The notes beneath the pieces were generated by a model, which saw only the letters and a list, made by a program, of their open reading frames with translations, did not search any database and was not told the DNA's origin. From Roseiarcus sp963721905 (lineage in GTDB: Bacteria; Pseudomonadota; Alphaproteobacteria; Rhizobiales; Beijerinckiaceae), in assembly GCA_963721905.1 (NCBI GenBank), contig CAVRMF010000030.1, positions 124,001 to 188,000 of the forward strand: DNA of 64,000 bases. Direction: 5' to 3'. Positions 18,450 to 26,001 of this stretch are shown here, piece after piece. Positions within the stretch are counted from its first letter, which is position 1; the number at the start of each line of letters is the position of its first letter. Made by a program: the position numbers and the translations under genes.

Positions 18450-19334
18450 ATGCGGACCGAAGATCGTAGTCCCCGCTTTGAGGATCTCGACGGCTGGCCT
18501 AGCCTGGAGGCTGTCCACGCGATGTTCGAAGGCCAGCTCTCGGCGGTGGCCGCGGTGCGCGAAGTCCTTCCGGCCATTGTCAAAGCCGGCGAAGCCGCGG
18601 CCGCGCGGCTCGCCGAAGACGGGCGCCTGATCTATGCGGGCGCCGGGACGTCGGGCCGAATTGGCGTTCAGGACGGCGCTGAGCTTTCGCCGACCTTTGG
18701 CTGGCCGGAGGAGCGGGTCGTCTTCGCGATCGCGGGGGGCCGGCGCGCGCTTAGCGCGAGCGCCGAAGGCGCCGAGGACGACGGCGACGCGGGGAAGCGG
18801 GCGCTTCAACACTTCGGGATCGGCGCGCGCGATGTGGCGATCGGATTGGCCGCCAGCGGCGCGACGCCCTATACCGTCGAATTCCTGCAAGGCGCGCGAA
18901 GGCTTGGGGCGCTGACGGTCGCGATAGCCAACAACCCGGCCTCTCCGCTCCTTGCCTTGGCTGAGCACCCAATCTGCGTCGAAACCGGGCCGGAGGTTCT
19001 GGCCGGTTCCACGCGCATGAAGGCGGGCACGGCGCAGAAGGTCGTGCTCAACCTGTTCTCCACGCTGGTGATGATCCGCCTCGGGCGCGTCTATCGCGGA
19101 ATGATGGTGGACATGCGAGCAGGCAACACCAAGCTCCTGCGGCGCGCGACGGCCATGGTCAGCCATCTTGCGCATTGCGACGACGAAACCGCGAAACGGG
19201 CGTATGACGCCGCCGACGGCGATCTCAAGGTCGCGGTTCTGTTGGCGCAGGGAATCGATGCGGAAACGGCGAGGACGCTGATCCGACGCGGCCGAGGCCA
19301 TCTGCGGTCGGTGTTGGCGCACCCCAAGCCCTGA
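18450..19334 (+). CDS. murQ: N-acetylmuramic acid 6-phosphate etherase
   Basis: A 294-residue cytosolic SIS-domain enzyme that removes D-lactate from MurNAc-6-phosphate during peptidoglycan recycling. The phosphosugar-binding signature GAGTSGRIG lies at about residues 64-72. The Glu-containing block DGAELSPTF follows, and the second catalytic Glu lies within AEGAEDD. The C-terminal helical part contains GSTRMKAGTAQK. The ATG follows GAGGAACGAACCG. No anmK or permease gene is adjacent. The crotonase gene starts 22 bases downstream. Confidence 0.95.
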   Translation: MRTEDRSPRFEDLDGWPSLEAVHAMFEGQLSAVAAVREVLPAIVKAGEAAAARLAEDGRLIYAGAGTSGRIGVQDGAELSPTFGWPEERVVFAIAGGRRALSASAEGAEDDGDAGKRALQHFGIGARDVAIGLAASGATPYTVEFLQGARRLGALTVAIANNPASPLLALAEHPICVETGPEVLAGSTRMKAGTAQKVVLNLFSTLVMIRLGRVYRGMMVDMRAGNTKLLRRATAMVSHLAHCDDETAKRAYDAADGDLKVAVLLAQGIDAETARTLIRRGRGHLRSVLAHPKP

Positions 19335-19356
19335 TAAAAAGCGTGCGGGAGGATCC

Positions 19357-20172
19357 ATGACGCTCCAAGATGCGGAAGAGGCGATCGGCGTCGATCTGCC
19401 GAAATCTCTCAAAGCCACGCGGCGCGGCGCCATCGCGCATTTGCGCCTGGCGCGGTCGGAAAAGCGCAACGCGCTCGACGACGTGACCGTGCTGGGGCTA
19501 GAGACTTTCTTCAACCGGTTGCCAAAAGACATTCGCGCCGTCGTGCTGACCGGCGAAGGCGCGCATTTCTCGGCCGGGCTCGACCTTTCTGAAGTCGCCG
19601 AAGAGCACGATCCGCTCGAAGGCGTTCTGCACTCGCGTATGTGGCATCGCGCGTTCGAGGCGATCCAGTTCGGACGCGTCCCCGTCATCGCCGCCATGCA
19701 CGGCGCGGTGGTCGGCGGCGGGCTCGAGCTTGCCGCGGCGACCCACATCCGGATCGCCGAACGCTCGACCTATTACGGCCTGCCCGAGGGGCAGCGCGGC
19801 ATTTTCCTGGGCGGCGGCGGTTCGGTCAGGGTCGCGCGCCTCATCGGCGTCGCGCGGGTGCAGGACATGATGCTGACCGGTCGAACGCTCAACGCCGAGG
19901 AAGGCCATCTCGCGGGGGTTACGCAATATCTGGTCGAGGACGGCAAGGGGCTCGAAAAGGCGATGGAGCTCGCCGCCAAGGCCGCCTCCAACACCTCGAC
20001 CACAAACTTCGCGGTGTTGCACGCCTTGCCTCGCATCTTCGAGAGTGATCCGGCGAGCGGGCTTCTCACCGAATCGCTGATGGCCTCCATCGCCGAGCTG
20101 AGCCCCGAGGCGCGCCAGAGGTTGAAGGACTTTCTCGAAAAGCGCGCGGCGAAAGTGTTGCGGCAGAGCTGA
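19357..20172 (+). CDS. Crotonase/enoyl-CoA hydratase-family protein
   Basis: A 271-residue crotonase-fold enzyme acting on a CoA thioester. The oxyanion-hole segments are visible as HFSAGLDLSEVAEE and AAMHGAVVGGGLELAAATH. The GLPEGQRGIFLGGGGSVRV block carries the glutamate of the active site. It lies 22 bases after murQ with a GGAGG ribosome site. With the CoA ligase and amidohydrolase downstream it resembles clusters annotated around feruloyl-CoA synthase in rhizobia, although it does not look like the standard feruloyl-CoA hydratase-lyase. The exact substrate is not clear. Confidence 0.85.
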   Translation: MTLQDAEEAIGVDLPKSLKATRRGAIAHLRLARSEKRNALDDVTVLGLETFFNRLPKDIRAVVLTGEGAHFSAGLDLSEVAEEHDPLEGVLHSRMWHRAFEAIQFGRVPVIAAMHGAVVGGGLELAAATHIRIAERSTYYGLPEGQRGIFLGGGGSVRVARLIGVARVQDMMLTGRTLNAEEGHLAGVTQYLVEDGKGLEKAMELAAKAASNTSTTNFAVLHALPRIFESDPASGLLTESLMASIAELSPEARQRLKDFLEKRAAKVLRQS

Positions 20173-20182
20173 GCGTCTGGCG

Positions 20183-20623
20183 TCAGCGGTTGCGGACGGC
20201 GATCATCGCGTCGCGGAGCACGTTGACCTCGTCGCGCGACTCCCGCACCCGCCACACGAAGATGTCCCGGATCGAAAGCATGCCGACGAGCTTCGCGCCG
20301 TCCATGACCGGTAAATGGCGGACGCGGTGCTTGTGCATCAGCCGCTCCGCCTCAAGCATGGTCTGATCGTGCGCGCAGGTCACCACCTCACGAGTCATCA
20401 GATCGCGAACGTGGCGGTCGTCCAGCCTGGCGCCATCCTTGGCGAAGGCGCGCACGACGTCGCGCTCGGAAATGATTCCGACCAGTGCTCCGTGGGCGTC
20501 GCAGACCGGGAAGGCGCCAATGTTCAGCGCACTCAGCCGCGTGCAAATCGACACGATCAATTCCTCGGGAATGCATGTCGCGAGAGTCTGGCGGTTTGAT
20601 TTGAGCGCGTCCGACACCAGCAT
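20183..20623 (-). CDS. CBS-domain pair protein
   Basis: A 146-residue protein made of two tandem CBS motifs (residues about 8-60 and 70-130), each with the characteristic end: LVGIISERDVVRAFAK and LVGMLSIRDIFVWRV. Such stand-alone pairs bind adenine nucleotides and act as energy sensors or regulators of unknown partners. It is convergent with the crotonase gene and divergent from the CoA-ligase gene. No DNA-binding or membrane part is attached. Confidence 0.92.
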   Translation of the reverse strand: MLVSDALKSNRQTLATCIPEELIVSICTRLSALNIGAFPVCDAHGALVGIISERDVVRAFAKDGARLDDRHVRDLMTREVVTCAHDQTMLEAERLMHKHRVRHLPVMDGAKLVGMLSIRDIFVWRVRESRDEVNVLRDAMIAVRNR

Positions 20624-20758
20624 GGAGGTCCTCCAGTCGTACGTTTTCTAAACAGTGTGCCGGCGGAGTTCGTCTGAAACATGGCCGGGGAGGCGGGTAG
20701 CCCAGAGTAGTAGGGTAAGGCTAAAGTACTGATGGCGCCTGAGCAAGTTACCGGGTCC

Positions 20759-20800
20759 TGTAGACGCGGTCGCTGGCCGCGCTCGGCGAGCGCGGCTACA
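20759..20800. repeat. Dispersed palindromic repeat, copy 1
   Basis: TGTAG at one end and CTACA at the other enclose GC-rich self-complementary arms built from GCGGTCGCTGGCCGCGCTCG and GCGAGCGCGG. The same unit recurs at 35297-35347 and, in a shorter form, at 49759-49787. It is a REP-like intergenic palindrome. Here it lies between the CBS gene and the CoA-ligase gene. Confidence 0.7.
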
Positions 20801-20841
20801 AGAAATGGCGCGGCGACGGCGCTTACGCAGGGGAGGAGAGA

Positions 20842-22668
20842 ATGACACGGATGAAGTTGACCTTTGGTCCTCCGGACGTGATCGTCGAACGCCGCCCTGA
20901 CGGTGCGCTGGTGGTGCGTTCGCCTCATGCGCTCAGTCCCTATCCCAGCGCGATGACCGACTGGCTCGACCACTGGGCCAAGGTCGCGCCCGATCGGGTC
21001 TTCCTCGCCGAGCGCGAGGGCCAGAGGTGGCGCAAGCTGACTTATGCGGAAGCGCGCGAGGCGGCGCGCCGCATCGCCCAGAGCCTCATCGAGCGAGGCC
21101 TCTCGGCCGAGCGGCCGGTCGCGATCCTCTCGGGCAACAGCGTCGACCATGCGCTTATCGGGCTTGGCGCGATGATCGCCGGCGTCCCCTACGCGCCCGT
21201 TTCGCCGCCCTATTCGCTGGTCGCGAAGGATTTCGCCAAGCTGAAGGCCATCATCGCGATCCTGACGCCGGGCCTCGTTTTCGTTGGCGACGGCAAGCCG
21301 TTTGTCGCAGCGATCGACGCCGCCGTGCCGAGGGACGTCGAAGTCATCGCGCGCGTCAATCCTCCCTTGACGCGCCCTTCTTCGCTGCTTGACGCGATGC
21401 TCACGAAACCTGCCGGCCCGGAGGTCGAGGGCGCGCAGGCTAAGGTCGGGCCCGACACTATCGCCAAGCTCCTCTTCACCTCGGGCTCGACGGGCGCGCC
21501 CAAGGGCGTCATCAACACGCATCGCATGATGGCCTCGAACCAGGCGATGCTGAGGGGACTTAATCCGAGCTACGGCGCCGAGCCCCCGGTGCTGATCGAC
21601 TGGCTCCCGTGGAGCCACACGTTCGGCGGCAACAACAATTTCAATCTCGTGCTGGCGAACGGCGGCTCGTATTATGTCGACGAGGGCAAGCCGCTGCCAG
21701 GCGCAATCGAAGCGACGGTGAGAAACCTACTCGAGGTGTCACCGACCGTTTACTACAACGTGCCCAAGGGCTTCGAGATGCTGTTGCCCTATCTCCAGGC
21801 GGACGAAGCGTTGCGCCAAAATCTGTTCGCTCGCCTCCAATCCTTCGTCTACGCCGGCGCGGCGCTGCCTCCTTACGTGCGCGAGGAACTCGAGCGGCTC
21901 GGGCGCGAGACGATCGGCGAAGCCGTCCCCATCCTGACTTCGCTCGGCTCGACCGAAACCGGCCCCTCGGCGATCAGTGTGACCGCGCGCGCCTGCGAGC
22001 CCGGCGTTGTCGGCATTCCCAATCCGGGCGTCGAGGTGAAGCTCGTGCCCAACGGCGAGAAGCTCGAAGCGCGCTTGAAAAGCCCCAGCATCACCCCGGG
22101 CTACTGGCGCCAGCCGGAGCTCACCAAGGCGGCCTTCGACGAAGAGGGCTATTACAAGCTCGGCGACGCTCTGCGCTTCGCCGACGAAAGCGAGCCGGAG
22201 CGCGGCTTCTTGTTCGATGGCCGGGTAGCCGAAGACTTCAAGCTTGCGACCGGCACCTGGGTCAGCGTCGGGCCGCTCAGGGTCAAGCTCATCGCCCATT
22301 GCGCGCCCTTTGTAACGGACGTCGTCGTCGCTGGGCATGATCGCGACGACGCGGCGGCGCTCGTCGTGCCCAATCTCGCGGCCTGCCGCGAACTGTCGGG
22401 GCTCGGCGACGGCGCCACCGCGGCGGAGGTTCTCGCCTGCGAGCGCGTGCGGGCGAGATTCGCGAGCCTGCTCGGCGCGTTCAACCAAGCCGCCGGGGGC
22501 AGCTCGGGACGCCTCGCGCGCCTCATTCTGATGGATGATCCCCCCTCCCTCGACACGGGGGAGATGACCGATAAGGGCTCGATCAACCAGCGCGCGGTGC
22601 TTTCCCACAGGGCCGCCATGGTCGAGGAGCTCTATGCGGCGACGCCGTCACGGGGCATCATTTCGTAG
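20842..22668 (+). CDS. AMP-dependent acyl-CoA ligase (feruloyl-CoA synthase-like)
   Basis: A 608-residue adenylate-forming enzyme that would activate a carboxylic acid with ATP and CoA. The AMP-binding loop TSGSTGAPKG lies near residues 214-223. The later motifs are LTSLGSTETGPSA and GYYKLGDALRF. The overall pattern, including the insertion-rich C-terminal part with GEMTDKGSINQRAV, matches the feruloyl-CoA synthase subfamily. A strong ribosome site (GGGAGGAGAGA) precedes the ATG. The amidohydrolase gene begins 23 bases after the stop. The true acid could be ferulate, p-coumarate or another aryl or acyl acid. Confidence 0.85.
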   Translation: MTRMKLTFGPPDVIVERRPDGALVVRSPHALSPYPSAMTDWLDHWAKVAPDRVFLAEREGQRWRKLTYAEAREAARRIAQSLIERGLSAERPVAILSGNSVDHALIGLGAMIAGVPYAPVSPPYSLVAKDFAKLKAIIAILTPGLVFVGDGKPFVAAIDAAVPRDVEVIARVNPPLTRPSSLLDAMLTKPAGPEVEGAQAKVGPDTIAKLLFTSGSTGAPKGVINTHRMMASNQAMLRGLNPSYGAEPPVLIDWLPWSHTFGGNNNFNLVLANGGSYYVDEGKPLPGAIEATVRNLLEVSPTVYYNVPKGFEMLLPYLQADEALRQNLFARLQSFVYAGAALPPYVREELERLGRETIGEAVPILTSLGSTETGPSAISVTARACEPGVVGIPNPGVEVKLVPNGEKLEARLKSPSITPGYWRQPELTKAAFDEEGYYKLGDALRFADESEPERGFLFDGRVAEDFKLATGTWVSVGPLRVKLIAHCAPFVTDVVVAGHDRDDAAALVVPNLAACRELSGLGDGATAAEVLACERVRARFASLLGAFNQAAGGSSGRLARLILMDDPPSLDTGEMTDKGSINQRAVLSHRAAMVEELYAATPSRGIIS

Positions 22669-22691
22669 CGCCTCCAAAGAGGAACGAACCG

Positions 22692-23564
22692 ATGAAAGTC
22701 AACGAGCTCGTCGCGATCGACGTGCACACGCACGCCGAGGTTTCGTGCCGGCAGCCGGCCGACGCCTTCTGGCAGCCCTATGAGGACGCGGCGAGCAAGT
22801 ACTTCAAGGCGAGCAAGCGCCCGACTATCGCCGAGACTGTCGCCTATTACCGGGAGCGCAGGATCGGGCTCGTCATGTTCACCGTCGACAGCGAGTTTGA
22901 GATCGGCGCCAGGCGCATCCCGAACGAGGAGGTCGCGGAGGCCGCGGCCGCCAACGCCGACATGATGATGGCCTTCGCCTCGATCGATCCGCACAAGGGC
23001 AAGATGGGCGCGCGGGAGGCGCGCGCGCTGATCGAGGCGGGGGTCGTCAAGGGGTTCAAGTTTCATCCGACGGTGCAGGGCTTCTTCCCCAACGACCGCA
23101 TGGCTTACGATCTCTATGAGGTCATAGCCGAGCACAAAATGCCGGCGATCTTCCACAGCGGCCATTCCGGCATCGGCACAGGCATGCCGGGCGGGGGCGG
23201 CATGCGCCTCAAATATTCCAACCCGATCCATGTCGACGATGTCGCGGTCGACTTCCCGGACATGACGATCATCATCGCCCACCCGTCCTGGCCATGGCAG
23301 GACGAGGCCCTGTCGGTCTGCCTGCACAAGCCGAACGTCTATATCGACCTCTCCGGCTGGAGCCCGAAATACTTTCCGCCGCAGCTCGTACAATACGCCA
23401 ACAGCCAGCTCAAGACCAAGATGCTGTTCGGCTCGGACTTCCCGCTCATCGCGCCCGATCGCTGGATCAAGGACTTCAAGGAAGCGGGCTTCAGGCCCGA
23501 AGTGCATGACCTCATTCTGAAAGAGAACGCAATTCGCGCGCTGAAGATCGGCGCGGACGCTTAG
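22692..23564 (+). CDS. Amidohydrolase-family (ACMSD-like) metal-dependent hydrolase or decarboxylase
   Basis: A 290-residue TIM-barrel enzyme. The first metal ligands are in IDVHTHAEV (residues 9-17), the middle histidines in GFKFHPTVQGFFP, IFHSGHSGIG and IIIAHPSWPW, and the last acidic ligand in LFGSDFPLIAP. The family (amidohydrolase 2) contains decarboxylases and C-C hydrolases of aromatic pathways. The gene lies in the CoA-ligase transcript, so it probably handles a ring-cleavage or side-chain product of the activated acid. Confidence 0.87.
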   Translation: MKVNELVAIDVHTHAEVSCRQPADAFWQPYEDAASKYFKASKRPTIAETVAYYRERRIGLVMFTVDSEFEIGARRIPNEEVAEAAAANADMMMAFASIDPHKGKMGAREARALIEAGVVKGFKFHPTVQGFFPNDRMAYDLYEVIAEHKMPAIFHSGHSGIGTGMPGGGGMRLKYSNPIHVDDVAVDFPDMTIIIAHPSWPWQDEALSVCLHKPNVYIDLSGWSPKYFPPQLVQYANSQLKTKMLFGSDFPLIAPDRWIKDFKEAGFRPEVHDLILKENAIRALKIGADA

Positions 23565-23578
23565 CGCGCTCGCGCCCG

Positions 23579-24373
23579 ATGATAAGCTTCCGCTGGATCG
23601 AAGGGGTCGGGGGAATTGTTGGCGCCGGCGGAAAACGGCTCGAGGCGATCGCCTGTGGCCCGCCTCCCGAATCGGCGCCGACGATCGTGATGCTGCACGA
23701 AGGCCTCGGCTGCGTCGCCCTCTGGCGGGACTTTCCACGCAAACTCGCGGACGCGACCGGGTGGGGCATCTTCGTCTATTCGCGCGCCGGCTATGGCCGC
23801 TCGGACCCGATCGATCTGCCGCGGCCGCTCGACTATATGTCGCAGGAGGCGATGCTGAGCCTGCCCGAAGTCCTCGACGCGAGCGGCTTCCGGCGCGGCA
23901 TTCTGCTCGGCCATAGCGACGGCGCCTCGATCGCCGCGATTTATGCAGGCGAGCATGCGGACGCTCGCGTCGAGGGGCTCGTGCTAATGGCGCCGCATGT
24001 GTTTGCGGAGGCGCCGGGCCTCGCGTCGATCGCCGAGGCGAAAGAGGCCTATGCAGCGGGCGATTTGCGCGCGAAGCTCGCCCGATATCACGCCAATGTC
24101 GACAGCGCCTTTTGCGGCTGGAACGGCGCCTGGCTCGATCCAAAATTCAAGGCATGGAACATCGAACGGTCTGTCGCCGGCTGGCGTGTTCCCGCCCTAT
24201 TGATCCAGGGCGCCGACGATCAGTACGGAACCATTGCCCAAATCTGCGCGATCGAAGCCAAAGCGCTGACGCCGGTCGAGAGCGTGATCCTCGACAGTTG
24301 CCGCCATTCGCCGCAGTTCGATCAACCTCAGGCGACGCTCGACGCCATCGTTGCATTTTGCGCGAAGCTCTAA
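23579..24373 (+). CDS. Alpha/beta hydrolase
   Basis: A 264-residue alpha/beta-fold hydrolase. The oxyanion region is MLHEGLGCVALWRDFP, the nucleophile elbow is GHSDGAS (Ser in GHSDG), and the C-terminal His lies in SCRHSPQFDQP. It starts 14 bases after the amidohydrolase and is the last gene of this group before a palindromic repeat. The sequence is of the C-C hydrolase or esterase type; the substrate is unknown. Confidence 0.85.
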   Translation: MISFRWIEGVGGIVGAGGKRLEAIACGPPPESAPTIVMLHEGLGCVALWRDFPRKLADATGWGIFVYSRAGYGRSDPIDLPRPLDYMSQEAMLSLPEVLDASGFRRGILLGHSDGASIAAIYAGEHADARVEGLVLMAPHVFAEAPGLASIAEAKEAYAAGDLRAKLARYHANVDSAFCGWNGAWLDPKFKAWNIERSVAGWRVPALLIQGADDQYGTIAQICAIEAKALTPVESVILDSCRHSPQFDQPQATLDAIVAFCAKL

Positions 24374-24400
24374 GAATGGCGCGTCTGACGGCGACAAAGC

Positions 24401-24489
24401 CGTCATTGCGAGCGAAGCGAAGCAATCCATTCGCCTCGCTACCCTACGATCCCCTGGATCGCCGCGTCGCTTCGCTCCTCGCGATGACG
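24401..24489. repeat. Long inverted repeat of the rhizobial GTCATTGCGAGCGAAGC type
   Basis: CGTCATTGCGAGCGAAGCGA at the left is complementary to TCGCTTCGCTCCTCGCGATG at the right, with CAATCCA and CTGGATCGC also pairing inside. This is a widespread alphaproteobacterial intergenic palindrome. It lies between the ends of the hydrolase and msrA genes, which are convergent, and may serve as their shared terminator. A related partial sequence is seen around 44231-44358. Confidence 0.75.
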
Positions 24490-24510
24490 GTTCTTTGCCG
24501 ACGCGACGCT

Positions 24511-25224
24511 CTAGGAGCGCGCTCCAACCAGCACCGGATCGGCGCGGTAAGTCTCGGGAAAGAGCCGCTTCAGGTTCTCGATCTTGGGCAGATCGTTGAA
24601 GACGATGTAGGGATAAGTCGGATTTCGCACCAGGAAATCCTGATGATAACCCTCGGCGGGGTAGAAGCTCCGGTTCTCCTCGACCGTGGTCACGATCGGC
24701 GCCCGGAACGCATGCGCCCCATTGAGCTGCGCGATATAGGACTTCGCCACCTGCGCCTGTTCGGCGTTCGCGGGGAAGATCGCGGACCGGTATTGCGTTC
24801 CCTCGTCCGGACCCTGCCGATTGAGCTCGGTTGGATCATGCGCGACGGAAAAGAAGATCTGCAGGATGTGGCCGTAGCTGATCTTGCCCGGATCGAAAGT
24901 GATGCGCACCGATTCCGCGTGGCCGGTGTCGCCGTTGCTCGTCATTTCGTAATGCGCCGTCTCCTTCGCCCCGCCGTCATAGCCCGAGACCGCGCTGCTC
25001 ACGCCGGCGACATGCTGGAACACGCCCTGAACGCCCCAGAAGCAGCCGCCGGCGATAACTGCGACCTCCGGAGCCGATCCGCCTTTCGCCTCGTCCATCG
25101 CGGGCGGCGGGACGAGGCGCGCCTCCTCGGCGGTCGATCGCGACGCTGCAAAGGCGACTGCCGCCAACAGCCCGCCGACGACGAGCGCCGCCTTTCCAGA
25201 ATGGTTCTTCAACAGTGAGATCAT
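24511..25224 (-). CDS. msrA: Peptide-methionine (S)-S-oxide reductase MsrA, exported or membrane-anchored
   Basis: A 237-residue repair enzyme that reduces the S epimer of methionine sulfoxide. The catalytic motif GGCFWG places the nucleophile at C61. The N-terminal 30 residues form a hydrophobic signal or anchor (GKAALVVGGLLAAVAFAA), so it acts in the periplasm. Further family blocks are GHAESVRITFDP and EGYHQDFLVRNP. It lies 40 bases downstream of msrB on the same strand, giving a two-gene periplasmic repair operon. The ATG follows GGGAGACCGGCC. Confidence 0.94.
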   Translation of the reverse strand: MISLLKNHSGKAALVVGGLLAAVAFAASRSTAEEARLVPPPAMDEAKGGSAPEVAVIAGGCFWGVQGVFQHVAGVSSAVSGYDGGAKETAHYEMTSNGDTGHAESVRITFDPGKISYGHILQIFFSVAHDPTELNRQGPDEGTQYRSAIFPANAEQAQVAKSYIAQLNGAHAFRAPIVTTVEENRSFYPAEGYHQDFLVRNPTYPYIVFNDLPKIENLKRLFPETYRADPVLVGARS

Positions 25225-25264
25225 GGCCGGTCTCCCGATTAAGACGAAAGTGCAGCAACGCGTG

Positions 25265-25750
25265 TCATGAAGCGGCTGCCGGGTTGAAAGTTAGCGCGAC
25301 CCCATTCATGCAGTAGCGAAGCCCGGTTGGCTTCGGTCCGTCGTCGAAAACGTGGCCGAGATGACCATCGCAGCGCCGACAGGTCACGGCGGTGCGAGTC
25401 ATCCCGAATGATCGGTCCTCTTTCGTGTTGACGGCGTTGTCGAGGGGCGCCCAGAAGCTGGGCCAGCCGGTGCCGCTATCGAACTTCGTAGTCGAGGAGA
25501 AAAGGTCGAGGGCGCAACCGGCACAGGCGAAGGTCCCCCGCCGCTCTTCATGCAAAAGCGGACTGGTGAAAGGCCGCTCGGTCCCTTCCTGGCGCAGCAC
25601 CGCATATTGGTCGGCTGTCAGCATCGCGCGCCATTCGGCGTCGCTGTGGACGACGTGATCCTCCCCGGCGGACGAGGCGCCGCGGATCAGCATGAGATTT
25701 GCGCTCGCGATCGCGGCCATGCCGCTCAGGGTCATTCGGCGTGTCAGCAT
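25265..25750 (-). CDS. msrB: Peptide-methionine (R)-S-oxide reductase MsrB, exported
   Basis: A 161-residue enzyme that reduces the R epimer of methionine sulfoxide. Structural zinc ligands are C76/C79 and C124/C127. The catalytic cysteine is C147 in GLRYCMNG, and the substrate loop is FDSGTGWPSFW. The N-terminus MLTRRMTLSGMAAIASA has a twin arginine and hydrophobic core, so Tat or Sec export is likely. It is the first gene of the msrB-msrA pair. Confidence 0.94.
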   Translation of the reverse strand: MLTRRMTLSGMAAIASANLMLIRGASSAGEDHVVHSDAEWRAMLTADQYAVLRQEGTERPFTSPLLHEERRGTFACAGCALDLFSSTTKFDSGTGWPSFWAPLDNAVNTKEDRSFGMTRTAVTCRRCDGHLGHVFDDGPKPTGLRYCMNGVALTFNPAAAS

Positions 25751-26001
25751 TCTACACCTCGCCGGATTGCGGAACTTGGCGAAATATCGCCCGCAATCCG
25801 TATACGCTCTGGGCGGGGGCGCGTTACATAGTCGCGCGAACTATTTTCACCCTGCGGCGCGCCTGGCGCGACTCCTGATGAGAGCCGAACGGACGGGCGG
25901 AGAATGACCCCGGAGTTGACCGGGAGACGTGGCGTGCTTCAACATGCGTGGTGCGGCGTCAAAGCGCCCCACGAGCGTGTCGCCGACGCCGGAGGAACCC
26001 C

